Positions 42,723 through 54,759 of a stretch of 64,000 nucleotides of DNA are shown in pieces. The stretch comes from Rutpela maculata (taxonomy: Eukaryota; Arthropoda; Insecta; Coleoptera; Cerambycidae), in NCBI GenBank assembly GCA_936432065.2, contig OW386286.2, positions 79,388,452-79,452,451 on the forward strand, written 5' to 3'. The position numbers and the translations under genes were made by a program. Position 1 is the first letter of the stretch. Each line of letters starts with the position of its first letter. The notes beneath the pieces were generated by a model. That model searched no databases, was not told the DNA's origin, and saw nothing but the letters and a program-made list of their open reading frames with translations.

Positions 42723-43231
42723 TCTGTAAATTTCGACTTCAAATATCAACGAAAGTATAAGATACGCACAACTTTCACGCCAGCCGGTAAGACGAGAACT
42801 GATGTGCCACGTGCGAAGAAAAGAGACTCGTAGGCATGCGCGCAAGCAGCCCGTAAAGTACGGCGGTATTGTCGGTTGTAAACGGTAGCACGACCTACCG
42901 AAAAGAAAAAACCGATAAATTTTAAAAAGCTGTCTTTCGGAAACTGTGGGACTTACAGAGCTGGTTGTAGTCTCAAATTATAGGAAATTTAGTCTACTTT
43001 AAAAATTCACTGAACAGTTATTTCGAAAAAACTTACCCTTCAGGGTTAAAATCGCCAAAAACTGAAAAAATGTCGAACATTTCGCGTTTTTTTGGACTTT
43101 TGACTAGGTTGCGTTCGGCCGTCGAGTTCGAAAACTTGGATAATTCATTGGACCAATATCATAAACAACTCAGCAAAAAATCAGAACTACCGGATTTGAC
43201 GCATAGTCGAATGTATATGGTTACTGGACTA

Positions 43232-44050
43232 AATTAGGTAAAGTTTAGTTAGTGTGTTTTTCAATATTAATTTTATTGTGAATGGTATAATTAAATATTA
43301 TATGTAATAACTTTGACATCAGGTAATCAAAGTAAAACTGTGACGTCAGTTTAAGAATAGAGTGCACCGCTTGATATATTGGAACCACTTTATAATATTT
43401 TGTCAATAGATTTGTTTTTGCGGTGGTAGCAACGGTTCCTAACCGTCGAGTCAGGACGATTTTAGCTTTTTCTGCGGGGCAGACCTTGAACTATGATTGA
43501 CAGTTCACTTACTATTCTTGCAGGTTCTTTAAACTATTTTTGTTGATGATCAGATCGGTTGGAAATTCGTAAAATATTAGTTAGACGCATGTGTAGTTTG
43601 TTCTGTTTCAGTTTAATGTCGGTTGTCGTCCAATATTATTTTGATTCTATGATTATTATATAATAAAAGTGAGGAACTTAAGGATTTAGTACCAGAAACT
43701 GTACATCTAAAAAAAAATGCTTAATTATTAAATGATTCAATCAAATCGCATATATAACACATAAAACTCACATAATTGCGGTTTAATACATTTCCATTCC
43801 GTCCCAATTTTATTTATTACATTTTTGAATTATGTCGAGGATTCAAGGCTATGTTTTTTATTTTCCGCTGTGATCTTCGTCAACAAATAATTTAAAAAAT
43901 GATAGACGGTACCTTTCAAGTTCCTAATGTGAAATTATAAATCCTCATATAGCCGATCACTTTGCCATTTAGCTTACCAACAATTTTTTCAATGAATAAT
44001 CCTGTCAAAGAACATAATTTTGTCACCAGAAACTAAGTCAATTAAATATT
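43232..44050. other. Gene-free stretch
   Basis: No recognisable gene or repeat between the TIR element and the LINE fossil. Confidence 0.4.
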
Positions 44051-44059
44051 AATCAGCTG

Positions 44060-46415
44060 ATTCATTACCTTAAAAAGATTAATTGGGCAATGTTCTATGA
44101 ACTTATTATTAATAATAAAAATGATATAAATAGTGCATGCCATGAATTCATAGAAAACATTAAGTGGTGTTTAGAAGCATGTTGCCCTTTTGTAACTTAT
44201 AGGCTAAATTCTGCTGCTCGAAATAACTCGTGGTATAGTGAAGAGCTGAGAGAAATGAGTAATAACTTAAAAAAACCGCTGCCCAAGGAATCACTACTTC
44301 CACATCTAGATACTCTATCCAAGTCACTCACAACGAAAAAACTTTGTATGTGAAAATAATTGTTTATGGAACTTTAATAATATAATATTTGAAATCCTCT
44401 ACCCCAAAAACCCATAAAACGATACCCTATATCGGTAGTGGGGTGGGGGTTGTGATAGGGGGTGGTAGTGGGGGTGGATGAAGTAAAAAATATTTTGAGG
44501 TTTCTAGTTCCTGTACATGCACTAAATCACATTTTTTTTCATCCCCTTTAATGAGGAGGTGGGGGTGGTAATGGGGGTGGCTAATTACAAAAATTTTTTT
44601 GAGACCTCAGCTTCTCTTGTATATACTAAATACCAATTTCATCGACTCTTAACTTACTTGATTTACCCATTTACCCCAAATTTACCCCAATTAACCCCCC
44701 ATCCCTTCGACGGAACAAGATGAAAATATAATCTAGTTCTAGATCTCGTTAAAGTACATATGTGTACCAAATTTCAAGCCAATATCTTAAACGGTTTCAG
44801 AGTAAACGTGCGCACAAAAAAAAGTTACAGACAGATAGACCGACAGACTGACTGACAGACAGGCAGACCGACAGACAGACAGAAATTTTTTTTTCGCTCA
44901 AACTTAAAATCTCGATGTTTCATGACATTTTAAGCCTATTTGGACAATAAAAATTTTTAAAAATTTTTTTGTCATTACTATACTTCCACTGAACGTGGAA
45001 GTAAAATTACACTGGAATGCTCTACATAGTAACCAACCTGAGATAAAAGACATATACCGCCAACATAAAAAAGAGTATAAAAACAAATTAAAATAGCTAA
45101 ACAAAAACATTTCAACAACCGGATTGACAAAGCGAACAACAAAACTAAAGAAGCATGGTTGATAGTGAATGAGAAACTAGGTAGAAAAAAAAGAAAACAA
45201 GAAATAATCACATTAAGGCATAATGATCAGATAATCACTGATACGAACATAATTGCGGAAACATTTTCTATATTTCTTACTACAAGTTGCAGCACAGCAT
45301 TATTAAGGCATTTTGGCCAGAACCTTTCATTACCATTCACAATTTCAGATTATATAAATAACACTGTCAATTAACCCCATTTCCAAAAATGATGTGTATA
45401 AGTTAGTCGCAAACCTAAAAAATAAAAATACTACAGGCAATGACGGAATGAATTCAAATATCATAAAAATAATTTTCGCTTATATATCTTCTGCACTAAC
45501 CAGCCTTATAAACGGTTATATTAAATCAGGTATTTTTCCTGAGATAATGGAAACGGCTCTAGTTATTCCTCTTCATAAAAAGGGTGATTCCAAATTCCTG
45601 ACAACTATCGACAAATTTCATTACTGCCAAGATTCTCTAAAATTTTGGAAATAATAGTCTATAACTTAATAAGATCTTTCATAGAAGACTACAATTTATT
45701 AACAGAATCTCAACATGGTTTTAGATCTAACAAATCTGTAGAAACAACCTCATACCATCTTTTAAATTATGTGTACTCGGAACTTGATCAAGGTAAATAT
45801 GTTATATCTTTGTTGTTCGATCTTACGAAAACTTTCGATAGCGTAAATTCAGATTTTCTATTAAAAAAATGTACAACCTTGGTATAAGAGGTATGAAGGT
45901 AAATTGTATTAGTTCTTATTTGACTAATAGAAAATTGATTGTGAAGATTGGACAGCAAACATCCAATCCAGCTGACGTTCTTCTAGGAGTTCCTCAGGTG
46001 TCAGTGTTGGGACCATTACTACTTATGCTTTTTATTAATGACCTACCTGAACATATCAGTGTTGGAAAAGTTGCAATGTTTGCTGATGATGTCTCAATCT
46101 CTGTTTCAGCGGACACTTCAGAGGAACTCCAAACAGTTTGAATAAAATTCCATTTAAGAAAAGTACTGCCTGACAATTTTAATATCCTTGGTATTCCGCT
46201 CTCTGAAGATACTAAACTTCTTAATTAACTCTGATCTGTCACTCCAGTCGCATATAAATTATGTTAAGCAAAGCTTACTTTGCTATTTATCAGATTAAAC
46301 TATATTTAAATTTGCAAGGCACTTTGAATGTTTCCTATGCTCTGGCTTATAGCCATATACCATATAACATTGCCACATGGGTTTTTTTGTGGCATTGGAT
46401 TTTATTAGCCAATTA
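44060..46415 (+). pseudogene. Fossil Jockey/CR1-like LINE ORF2
   Basis: Plus-strand pieces in order: the endonuclease-RT linker (44090-44277), interrupted by the TTCCAC repeat (44278-45010), then linker again (KEAWLIVNEKLG, ~45147) and the RT. RT blocks are NTTGNDGMNS (~45430), ESQHGFRSNKSVETT (~45707), LLFDLTKTFDSV (~45810), GVPQVSVLGPLL (~45985) and the catalytic FADD (~46080). A thumb segment (YALAYSHIPYNIATW, ~46336) is cut off where the (TA)n tract begins. There are several frameshifts, and no RNase H is seen before the truncation. The RT box is still present but the frames are broken. Confidence 0.85.
44278..45010 (-). repeat. TTCCAC-ended interspersed repeat, copy 2
   Basis: Reverse-complement match of 5200-5911 (for example AATAATTGTTTATGGAACTT at ~44355 against 5798-5825). 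It lies inside the LINE fossil, separating linker residues, which shows that it is mobile. Its left edge is CCGCTGCCCAAGGAATCACT and its right edge is near GAACGTGGAAGT. Confidence 0.8.
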
Positions 46416-46428
46416 CATAATATATGTA

Positions 46429-49310
<2,882 letters not shown>

Positions 49311-49315
49311 TTTTA

Positions 49316-49333
49316 TGGCGTCCAACGTGGTGA
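49316..49333 (+). other. Primer binding site (tRNA-Lys-like)
   Basis: TGGCGTCCAACGTGGTGA lies 5 bp after the 5' LTR. It differs by few bases from the TGGCGCCCAACGTGG form used with tRNA-Lys. Confidence 0.8.
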
Positions 49334-49542
49334 GCATTTTGTAAGCACGCAACGTTTGAGGTTTAACGTGTTGTAACACATTTTGTATATCAAGCTCAGG
49401 AAAGCAAATAAATTCAATAATAAACAAAATTTAAAATTCTAAAATCAATTTAAAATCAGGCATTGTCGATTTAAAGGTAAATAACAAGGTAATTTTATAA
49501 AAGGCTATTGGTAAGGTAGAGATAATCTACATATTTTGGTAA

Positions 49543-51387
49543 ATGAGATTAAGATCAGGTAAGACTACTGACATGGCAGGAGACAACCCAGCACCTGGAA
49601 CTTCGACAGAAGAGACACAACAAACACAACAAGCAGGTGATGCAACCACTACACAAACAAATCCAGACATGCTAAGTAAGCTGATGGAAATGATGACAGG
49701 AATGAATGCGAAAATGGAGCAAAATAGTCAAAGGATGGAAGAAAAATTAGAACAAACAATGGAGCAAAATAGTCAAAGGATGGAAGAGAAAATGGAACAA
49801 ACCAGTCAAAGAATGGAAGAAAACAGTCAAAAATTAGAAGAAAAACTAGACCAAAACACACATGAGATAGGCAACATTAAAAACATAATCGATCAAACCA
49901 TGGAAGAAATAGAACAGAGGACAAAGTGGTTGGAAGAAAAGCTGGCAACAGAACTTTTGCAAACACAACAAAAATTAGAAGAAAAGATGGAAATGTTCAC
50001 GGAGAATTTGAACAAGAAAAGTGAAGAAGGGATGAAAAAATTCGAAGAAAGCACGCAAGATTTGAGAAACAGATGTGACAATCTGGAAGGAAAATGGGAA
50101 AAAATCGATGAAACAATTTGTGAGAAAGTTGGTGAAGCAACAAAAGAAGTGAGGGAAGAAGTACGAGCGGAAATGGCTGGAATTTTCGAAGAAGGAATGA
50201 ATGTAATGGACGCAAGGATAAGAAAACAAGGAGAAAAGGTTGACACTCACAAAAAAGAACAGGAGAGAAAGATATCTGAAGTTACTAGAATGATCAGGGA
50301 TAGTACACGAACGCACACGCCACTACACACATACACATGTAACAAAACACCTTTTTACTTCTACGGAGACAACAGAACACATCCAAAAATATTCATAACA
50401 CGCCTAAAGCAACACATGGACACATTGCATAGCTCTGCCGACCTCAAGACTAATATACAAAATATGATAAAAGGAGAATGTGAATATTGGTACCAATCTG
50501 TGGAAAATAGGTTCGAATCTCTCCAGGAGTTCGAGGTTTTATTGATGAAACAATACTGGAGTGATCACACCCAGCAAAAGGTAAGGGAAAATCTATTCAA
50601 CGGAAGGTATAATGACAAATCAGGTATTTCTAGGGAAAACTATGTACTAAGAAAAGTGTACAACATAAAACACTTAGAACCTAAGTTCACTGAGAGTGAA
50701 ATTGTTCGGTATTTGGCTAGACATTTTTCAAATAGCATTCAAAACGTTATTATAACACAAAGGATAGGAACGATGGACAGTCTCCTAGAATATTTACGGG
50801 AAATAGACGATTACCACCAAGGTTCGTCGAACAATTATAATAAATACGGGAATAACGAGAACAGGTACGGAAATAGGGATAACAGGTATGGGAACAATGA
50901 TAATAGGTACGGTAATAATGAAAATCGAAACAGAAATCAAGATAACAAATATGATAGATATGATAATACGCAGGGGACAAATAATTTCAGGTACTTCAAG
51001 GGGAACAATTATAGCCAAAATGGGAATTTCAACTATCAAGGGGGGAATAATGAGGACAGGTACAATCAAAACAGAAATAACTATAATAATTATAACAGGT
51101 ATGACAGAAATGAAGGGCAAAACAGAAATTTCAATGGGAATATGCCATATGGGGGGCAACAAACTATGAATCAAAACAGGGAACAGGGTAAGCAGATACA
51201 GGAAAAGAAACAGGTACATTGGGAATTAAAGAAGCCAACGTATGATGAACGAAAAGGGGATACAAGAACGTACTCGCAAGTGGCAAATACCACTGTACAA
51301 AGGGGAAGTGAAAATTCACAGGCTCACATGCATAGGATAGAAACGGAGGCACAAATTAATGTTAGGCCTGAAAATCAGGATTTTTAG
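49543..51387 (+). CDS. Gag of the young LTR element, Asn-rich tail and no zinc knuckle
   Basis: 614 residues. After a short head (MRLRSGKTT...) residues ~45-235 are coiled coil, opening with near-identical repeats (MEQNSQRMEEKLEQ-like, encoded by tandem DNA at ~49705-49850). Residues ~265-425 are the capsid-like domain (FYFYGDNRTHPKIFITRLKQ opens it). Residues ~430-545 are an Asn/Tyr/Arg/Gly tract (repeats of NRYGNND-type) encoded by imperfect repeats at ~50830-51110. No CCHC motif is present, so the basic, Asn-rich tail may take over nucleic-acid binding. It ends TTT TAG, the likely frameshift site. It is intact and begins 210 bp after the PBS. Confidence 0.92.
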   Translation: MRLRSGKTTDMAGDNPAPGTSTEETQQTQQAGDATTTQTNPDMLSKLMEMMTGMNAKMEQNSQRMEEKLEQTMEQNSQRMEEKMEQTSQRMEENSQKLEEKLDQNTHEIGNIKNIIDQTMEEIEQRTKWLEEKLATELLQTQQKLEEKMEMFTENLNKKSEEGMKKFEESTQDLRNRCDNLEGKWEKIDETICEKVGEATKEVREEVRAEMAGIFEEGMNVMDARIRKQGEKVDTHKKEQERKISEVTRMIRDSTRTHTPLHTYTCNKTPFYFYGDNRTHPKIFITRLKQHMDTLHSSADLKTNIQNMIKGECEYWYQSVENRFESLQEFEVLLMKQYWSDHTQQKVRENLFNGRYNDKSGISRENYVLRKVYNIKHLEPKFTESEIVRYLARHFSNSIQNVIITQRIGTMDSLLEYLREIDDYHQGSSNNYNKYGNNENRYGNRDNRYGNNDNRYGNNENRNRNQDNKYDRYDNTQGTNNFRYFKGNNYSQNGNFNYQGGNNEDRYNQNRNNYNNYNRYDRNEGQNRNFNGNMPYGGQQTMNQNREQGKQIQEKKQVHWELKKPTYDERKGDTRTYSQVANTTVQRGSENSQAHMHRIETEAQINVRPENQDF

Positions 51388-54300
51388 TTAGGCAAATTTT
51401 AAATTCGAAAGCTACGTATGAACACATGAGAGAATATTTGGGAACTGAGATGGATGATGAATTTAAAAATGTAAAAATTAGTCAATTACCTATAATAAAT
51501 ATGCAAATAAATAATATAAATGTTAGGGCACTGGTTGATTCAGGGTCAGAGATCAGTCTGATTGATGAAAAGATTTTTAATGAATATTTTAATAATGGTG
51601 AAAATAAATGTATAAAAATATCAAAAATAAGATTGGTTAATTTAAGCGGTATAAAGTTCGCAGAATGCAACAAAATATTAAGTACAGAATTTAAAATTAA
51701 AAATCAAACATTTAAAGGTGATTTTGTTATTGTGGCAAAAATGAATTATGATATCATTCTGGGGGAAGATATTTTATCTGAATTAAGGGCAATTATTGAT
51801 TTAGGAGAGAGAATCCTAGTTGTTGAGGGTGAAAAAATACCCATATTTAATATTAAGAATATAAATGGCGAAGGTGCCAGCGGTAAAAATGAAAAATGCG
51901 GTAAAAAAGGCGATAGTGCCAGCGGAAATATTATAAAAGGCGAAAATGCCAGCGGTAAGAATAAATATTGCGGAGAACATATGATGGAAAGTACCACATA
52001 TGTAATGAATACTAGTTATAAAAAGCCCGAAGAATTACTGATAAGATGTCCTGCTAAGTTTGATAAAATAATACAAAACATGCTGCAAAATTACATTTCT
52101 TTAATTAATTATGAATCTAGAGTTGCAAAAGGTTATGAACACAAGTTAGATGTTGACGAAAATAAACCATTTAAGTGCAAAACTTATCCAATACCTTATA
52201 AACACAGAGAACAAGTACAGCAAGAAATTAAAAATATGATTAATTCTAACATTATTGAATCAGCTAAAACTAATTATATCAATCCTTTAGTTGTTGTAAA
52301 AAAGAAAGACGAGTCAATACGTTTATGTTTAGATGCTAGAAACTTAAATACAATCACAAAATCACAGTTCGATGCACCTCAAACGATCGACACACTTTTG
52401 TCCAGGATCGGCAAAAATTCAGTTTTCTCAAAGCTCGATCTCAAAAATTCATTTTGGTTGATTCCTTTGCATCCAGACTCACGCAAGTTCACAGGATTCA
52501 GCATAGATGGCCACATATTTCAATTTAAAGTGGTACCCTTTGGTTTGCAATCAGCATCTTCAGCTCTTGTCCGGGCGATGCAAAACATACTAGACAAGTA
52601 TGATAGTTTCTGCGTACATTATATCGATGATATATTAGTGTCTTCTGAAACAGAAGAAAAGCATTATGAACATTTAGACATAATTTTGAATGCATTGAAT
52701 GAAGCGGGTTTAAAGTTAAACATTGAAAAATGTGAGTTTTACCGTACTTATGTAAAATACTTAGGGTACAAAATTAAACCAGAAGGCATAAGCGTAGGGC
52801 AAGAAAGGGTAAAAGAAATAAAGGATTATCCGCGTCCGACAAATTTGAAAACTTTAAGGGGATTTCTGGGGATATTAAATTACTACAAAAAATTTATACC
52901 GAGATTGTCAGAACTCGAGATTCCACTACTTGAACTTCTTCGCAAAAACGTCAAGTGGGAGTGGGATGAAAGAAGGGAAGAAGCTTTTCAAAAGGTAAAG
53001 ATGAACTTTCACGACAATCTACTTCTTCACAGTCCGGATTTTTCGCTACCTTTCACGTTGAGGACCGATGCGTCAGACAACATAATAGCCGCGGAACTCA
53101 CACAGGAAATAGGAGGAATTGAAACACCGGTATGTTTCATATCTAGAATCTTAAAGCCGTATGAAATCAGGTATTCAACGCCCGAAAAAGAAATGTTGGC
53201 GATCACCTACAGTGTGGCCAAACTATCGTTTTTCCTAACAGGAAACCATTTTACTATTGAAACAGACCACGCAGCTCTGTGCTTCTTAATGAAGAATAGA
53301 TTCGCCAATAACCGAATTTACAGATGGTCCCTGCTCATACAGGAGTACTCGTTTACAATTAAACACAGACCGGGTAGATACAATGTCACTGCAGACGCTT
53401 TGACACGTAACCGACAAATCGACACAGTTGACAAGCGGAACACTTTCACAGTAGGATTAAACGCACTCTCACACAACAACACTTTGTACACATATCAACA
53501 CGTAATAGACAGCCAAGCACAATTACACGAATTAAGGAACCACATATCGACATACCCACACAGTAGAGGTTACATCATAAGAAACAATTTCATTTTAAAA
53601 ACAATTGCAAACGAGGAAAAATATGTTTTAGACGAGAGTTTAGCTGCAGAGATTATAATAGATCTGCATGTTAAATTCGGACACATCGGAGTTCGGAAAA
53701 CTTGGATGATTTTCAGGGAAACCTTTTTCTGTAAGAGGGATTTATCCTTGGCAAAGGAAATAATAATTAAATGCCACGAATGTTGCATGGCAAAAATAAA
53801 GAATCATGTCAATAAGAACATAGTTTATAGCATTACTACCAGTAAACCTTTAGAACTTGTAGCTATGGATTTTGTCAGTAACCTAATTCCTGATGAAAAC
53901 GGTTATAAACACATTTTAATACTAGTAGACGTTTTTTCTAAATTTATTAAACTATACCCGACAAAAAGATGCAATACTACTACAGTACTACAAAAATTGA
54001 GTCACTATAGTAGAAACATAGGGAAACCATGTAAAATATTGGCAGATAATGCAACCTATTTTAATAATATAAGGTTGACAACATATCTTGAAAAAAAGGG
54101 GACAAAATTGGTATTTACAACGATTAGAAGACCAAATGCCAACCCAGCAGAACGCTATATCCAGGAACTTATTAGATTTTTACGTATAATTATCCAATAC
54201 GATCATAGAGAATGGCCTTCTGCGGTAAACGATGTAGAAAATTATATGAATAATGTGCAAAGTACTGTAACACAAGTATCACCAATTGTAACCATGCTTG

Positions 54301-54650
54301 GGCAGTTACCAGTCAGGCCATGGACAAATAATGAAAATTTAAGCCTAGAAAATGTACACAAAAATGTCAAACAAAGATTAGATCGCACTGCGAGGCGATA
54401 TGAAAAGCGGGAAAACAAAAAAATTAAGAAGAAAGTTTCATTCCAAGAAGGGGAGAAAGTAGTAATCAAAAGATTAAGGGTATCGGACTATAAAAACGAT
54501 ATTTGCGCTAAATTGCAGTACCCATACGAAGGACCGTACGTGGTACACAAAATATTGAATGAAAATACCTATGAATTAAAGAATATTTATGACAACTCGA
54601 TAAGGGGAAGATTTCACGTCAGTCTGATGTATCCATATGAGCCAGGCTAG
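51372..54650 (+). CDS. Pol of the young LTR element: protease, RT, RNase H, integrase
   Basis: The frame is open from 51372; the first ATG is 51426 (1074 residues from there). Residue positions from that ATG: protease ALVDSGSEISL (38-40 are DSG); RT with LDLKNSFWLIPLHPDSR, VPFGLQSASS and the catalytic YIDD (~398); RNase H with RTDASDN (~545), ETDHAALCFLM and DALTR; integrase zinc finger H...H...CHECC (~745-790). The integrase core has AMDFVSN (~812), LADNATYF (~872) and NPAERY (~907), with 34 residues between the last D and E where 35 is usual. A C-terminal region with YPYEGPYVV precedes the stop. All catalytic residues are present and there is no break. Confidence 0.95.
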   Translation, partial: KSGFLVRQILNSKATYEHMREYLGTEMDDEFKNVKISQLPIINMQINNINVRALVDSGSEISLIDEKIFNEYFNNGENKCIKISKIRLVNLSGIKFAECNKILSTEFKIKNQTFKGDFVIVAKMNYDIILGEDILSELRAIIDLGERILVVEGEKIPIFNIKNINGEGASGKNEKCGKKGDSASGNIIKGENASGKNKYCGEHMMESTTYVMNTSYKKPEELLIRCPAKFDKIIQNMLQNYISLINYESRVAKGYEHKLDVDENKPFKCKTYPIPYKHREQVQQEIKNMINSNIIESAKTNYINPLVVVKKKDESIRLCLDARNLNTITKSQFDAPQTIDTLLSRIGKNSVFSKLDLKNSFWLIPLHPDSRKFTGFSIDGHIFQFKVVPFGLQSASSALVRAMQNILDKYDSFCVHYIDDILVSSETEEKHYEHLDIILNALNEAGLKLNIEKCEFYRTYVKYLGYKIKPEGISVGQERVKEIKDYPRPTNLKTLRGFLGILNYYKKFIPRLSELEIPLLELLRKNVKWEWDERREEAFQKVKMNFHDNLLLHSPDFSLPFTLRTDASDNIIAAELTQEIGGIETPVCFISRILKPYEIRYSTPEKEMLAITYSVAKLSFFLTGNHFTIETDHAALCFLMKNRFANNRIYRWSLLIQEYSFTIKHRPGRYNVTADALTRNRQIDTVDKRNTFTVGLNALSHNNTLYTYQHVIDSQAQLHELRNHISTYPHSRGYIIRNNFILKTIANEEKYVLDESLAAEIIIDLHVKFGHIGVRKTWMIFRETFFCKRDLSLAKEIIIKCHECCMAKIKNHVNKNIVYSITTSKPLELVAMDFVSNLIPDENGYKHILILVDVFSKFIKLYPTKRCNTTTVLQKLSHYSRNIGKPCKILADNATYFNNIRLTTYLEKKGTKLVFTTIRRPNANPAERYIQELIRFLRIIIQYDHREWPSAVNDVENYMNNVQSTVTQVSPIVTMLGQLPVRPWTNNENLSLENVHKNVKQRLDRTARRYEKRENKKIKKKVSFQEGEKVVIKRLRVSDYKNDICAKLQYPYEGPYVVHKILNENTYELKNIYDNSIRGRFHVSLMYPYEPG
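51380..51387 (+). promoter_or_regulatory. Putative -1 frameshift site at the gag stop
   Basis: ATTTTTAG: the last gag sense codon TTT (51382-51384) can slip back onto TTT (51381-51383) just before TAG, entering the pol frame (TTA GTT AGG). The pol frame is open from 51372, so the overlap is only 16 bases and slippage must occur within it. Alternatively pol starts by itself at ATG 51426. Confidence 0.6.
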
Positions 54651-54748
54651 ACAGAATGTTATAAAAATTTAATTTTAATTTGACTGTGTGCATGTCATGC
54701 CATATTGGTAACTAACAAAATTGTCACCAGTCAAAAATTATTATTAGT

Positions 54749-54759
54749 TAAAGGGGGAA
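54749..54759 (+). other. Polypurine tract
   Basis: TAAAGGGGGAA directly before the TGCCATGACA start of the 3' LTR. Confidence 0.88.

Larger units (their letters stand above)
39729..43229 (-). mobile_element. 3.5-kb TIR element carrying a FEN1-like/CXC gene
   Basis: Long inverted repeats flank a single minus-strand gene. The left repeat (about 39770-40065) and right repeat (about 42910-43205) match almost base for base over ~300 bp, for example GACAGCTTTTTAAAATTTAT (40033) with its complement at ~42914 and GATATTGGTCCAATGAATTA (39809) with ~43137. The outermost bases are TA|ATCCAGTAAC and GTTACTGGAC|TA, with less similar sequence between these and the conserved block. TA duplication is consistent with, but not proven by, these ends. 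No classical DDE transposase is present, so the encoded nuclease-like protein is the only candidate enzyme. The gene is damaged and internally shortened. Confidence 0.85.

Noticed and set aside
49649..51219. Several antisense frames of 70-141 residues
   Set aside because: Shadows of the intact gag ORF, caused by its biased codon composition.
54651..54759. Envelope gene after pol
   Set aside because: Only about 100 bp separate the pol stop from the PPT, so there is no room for one; the minus-strand element likewise has none.
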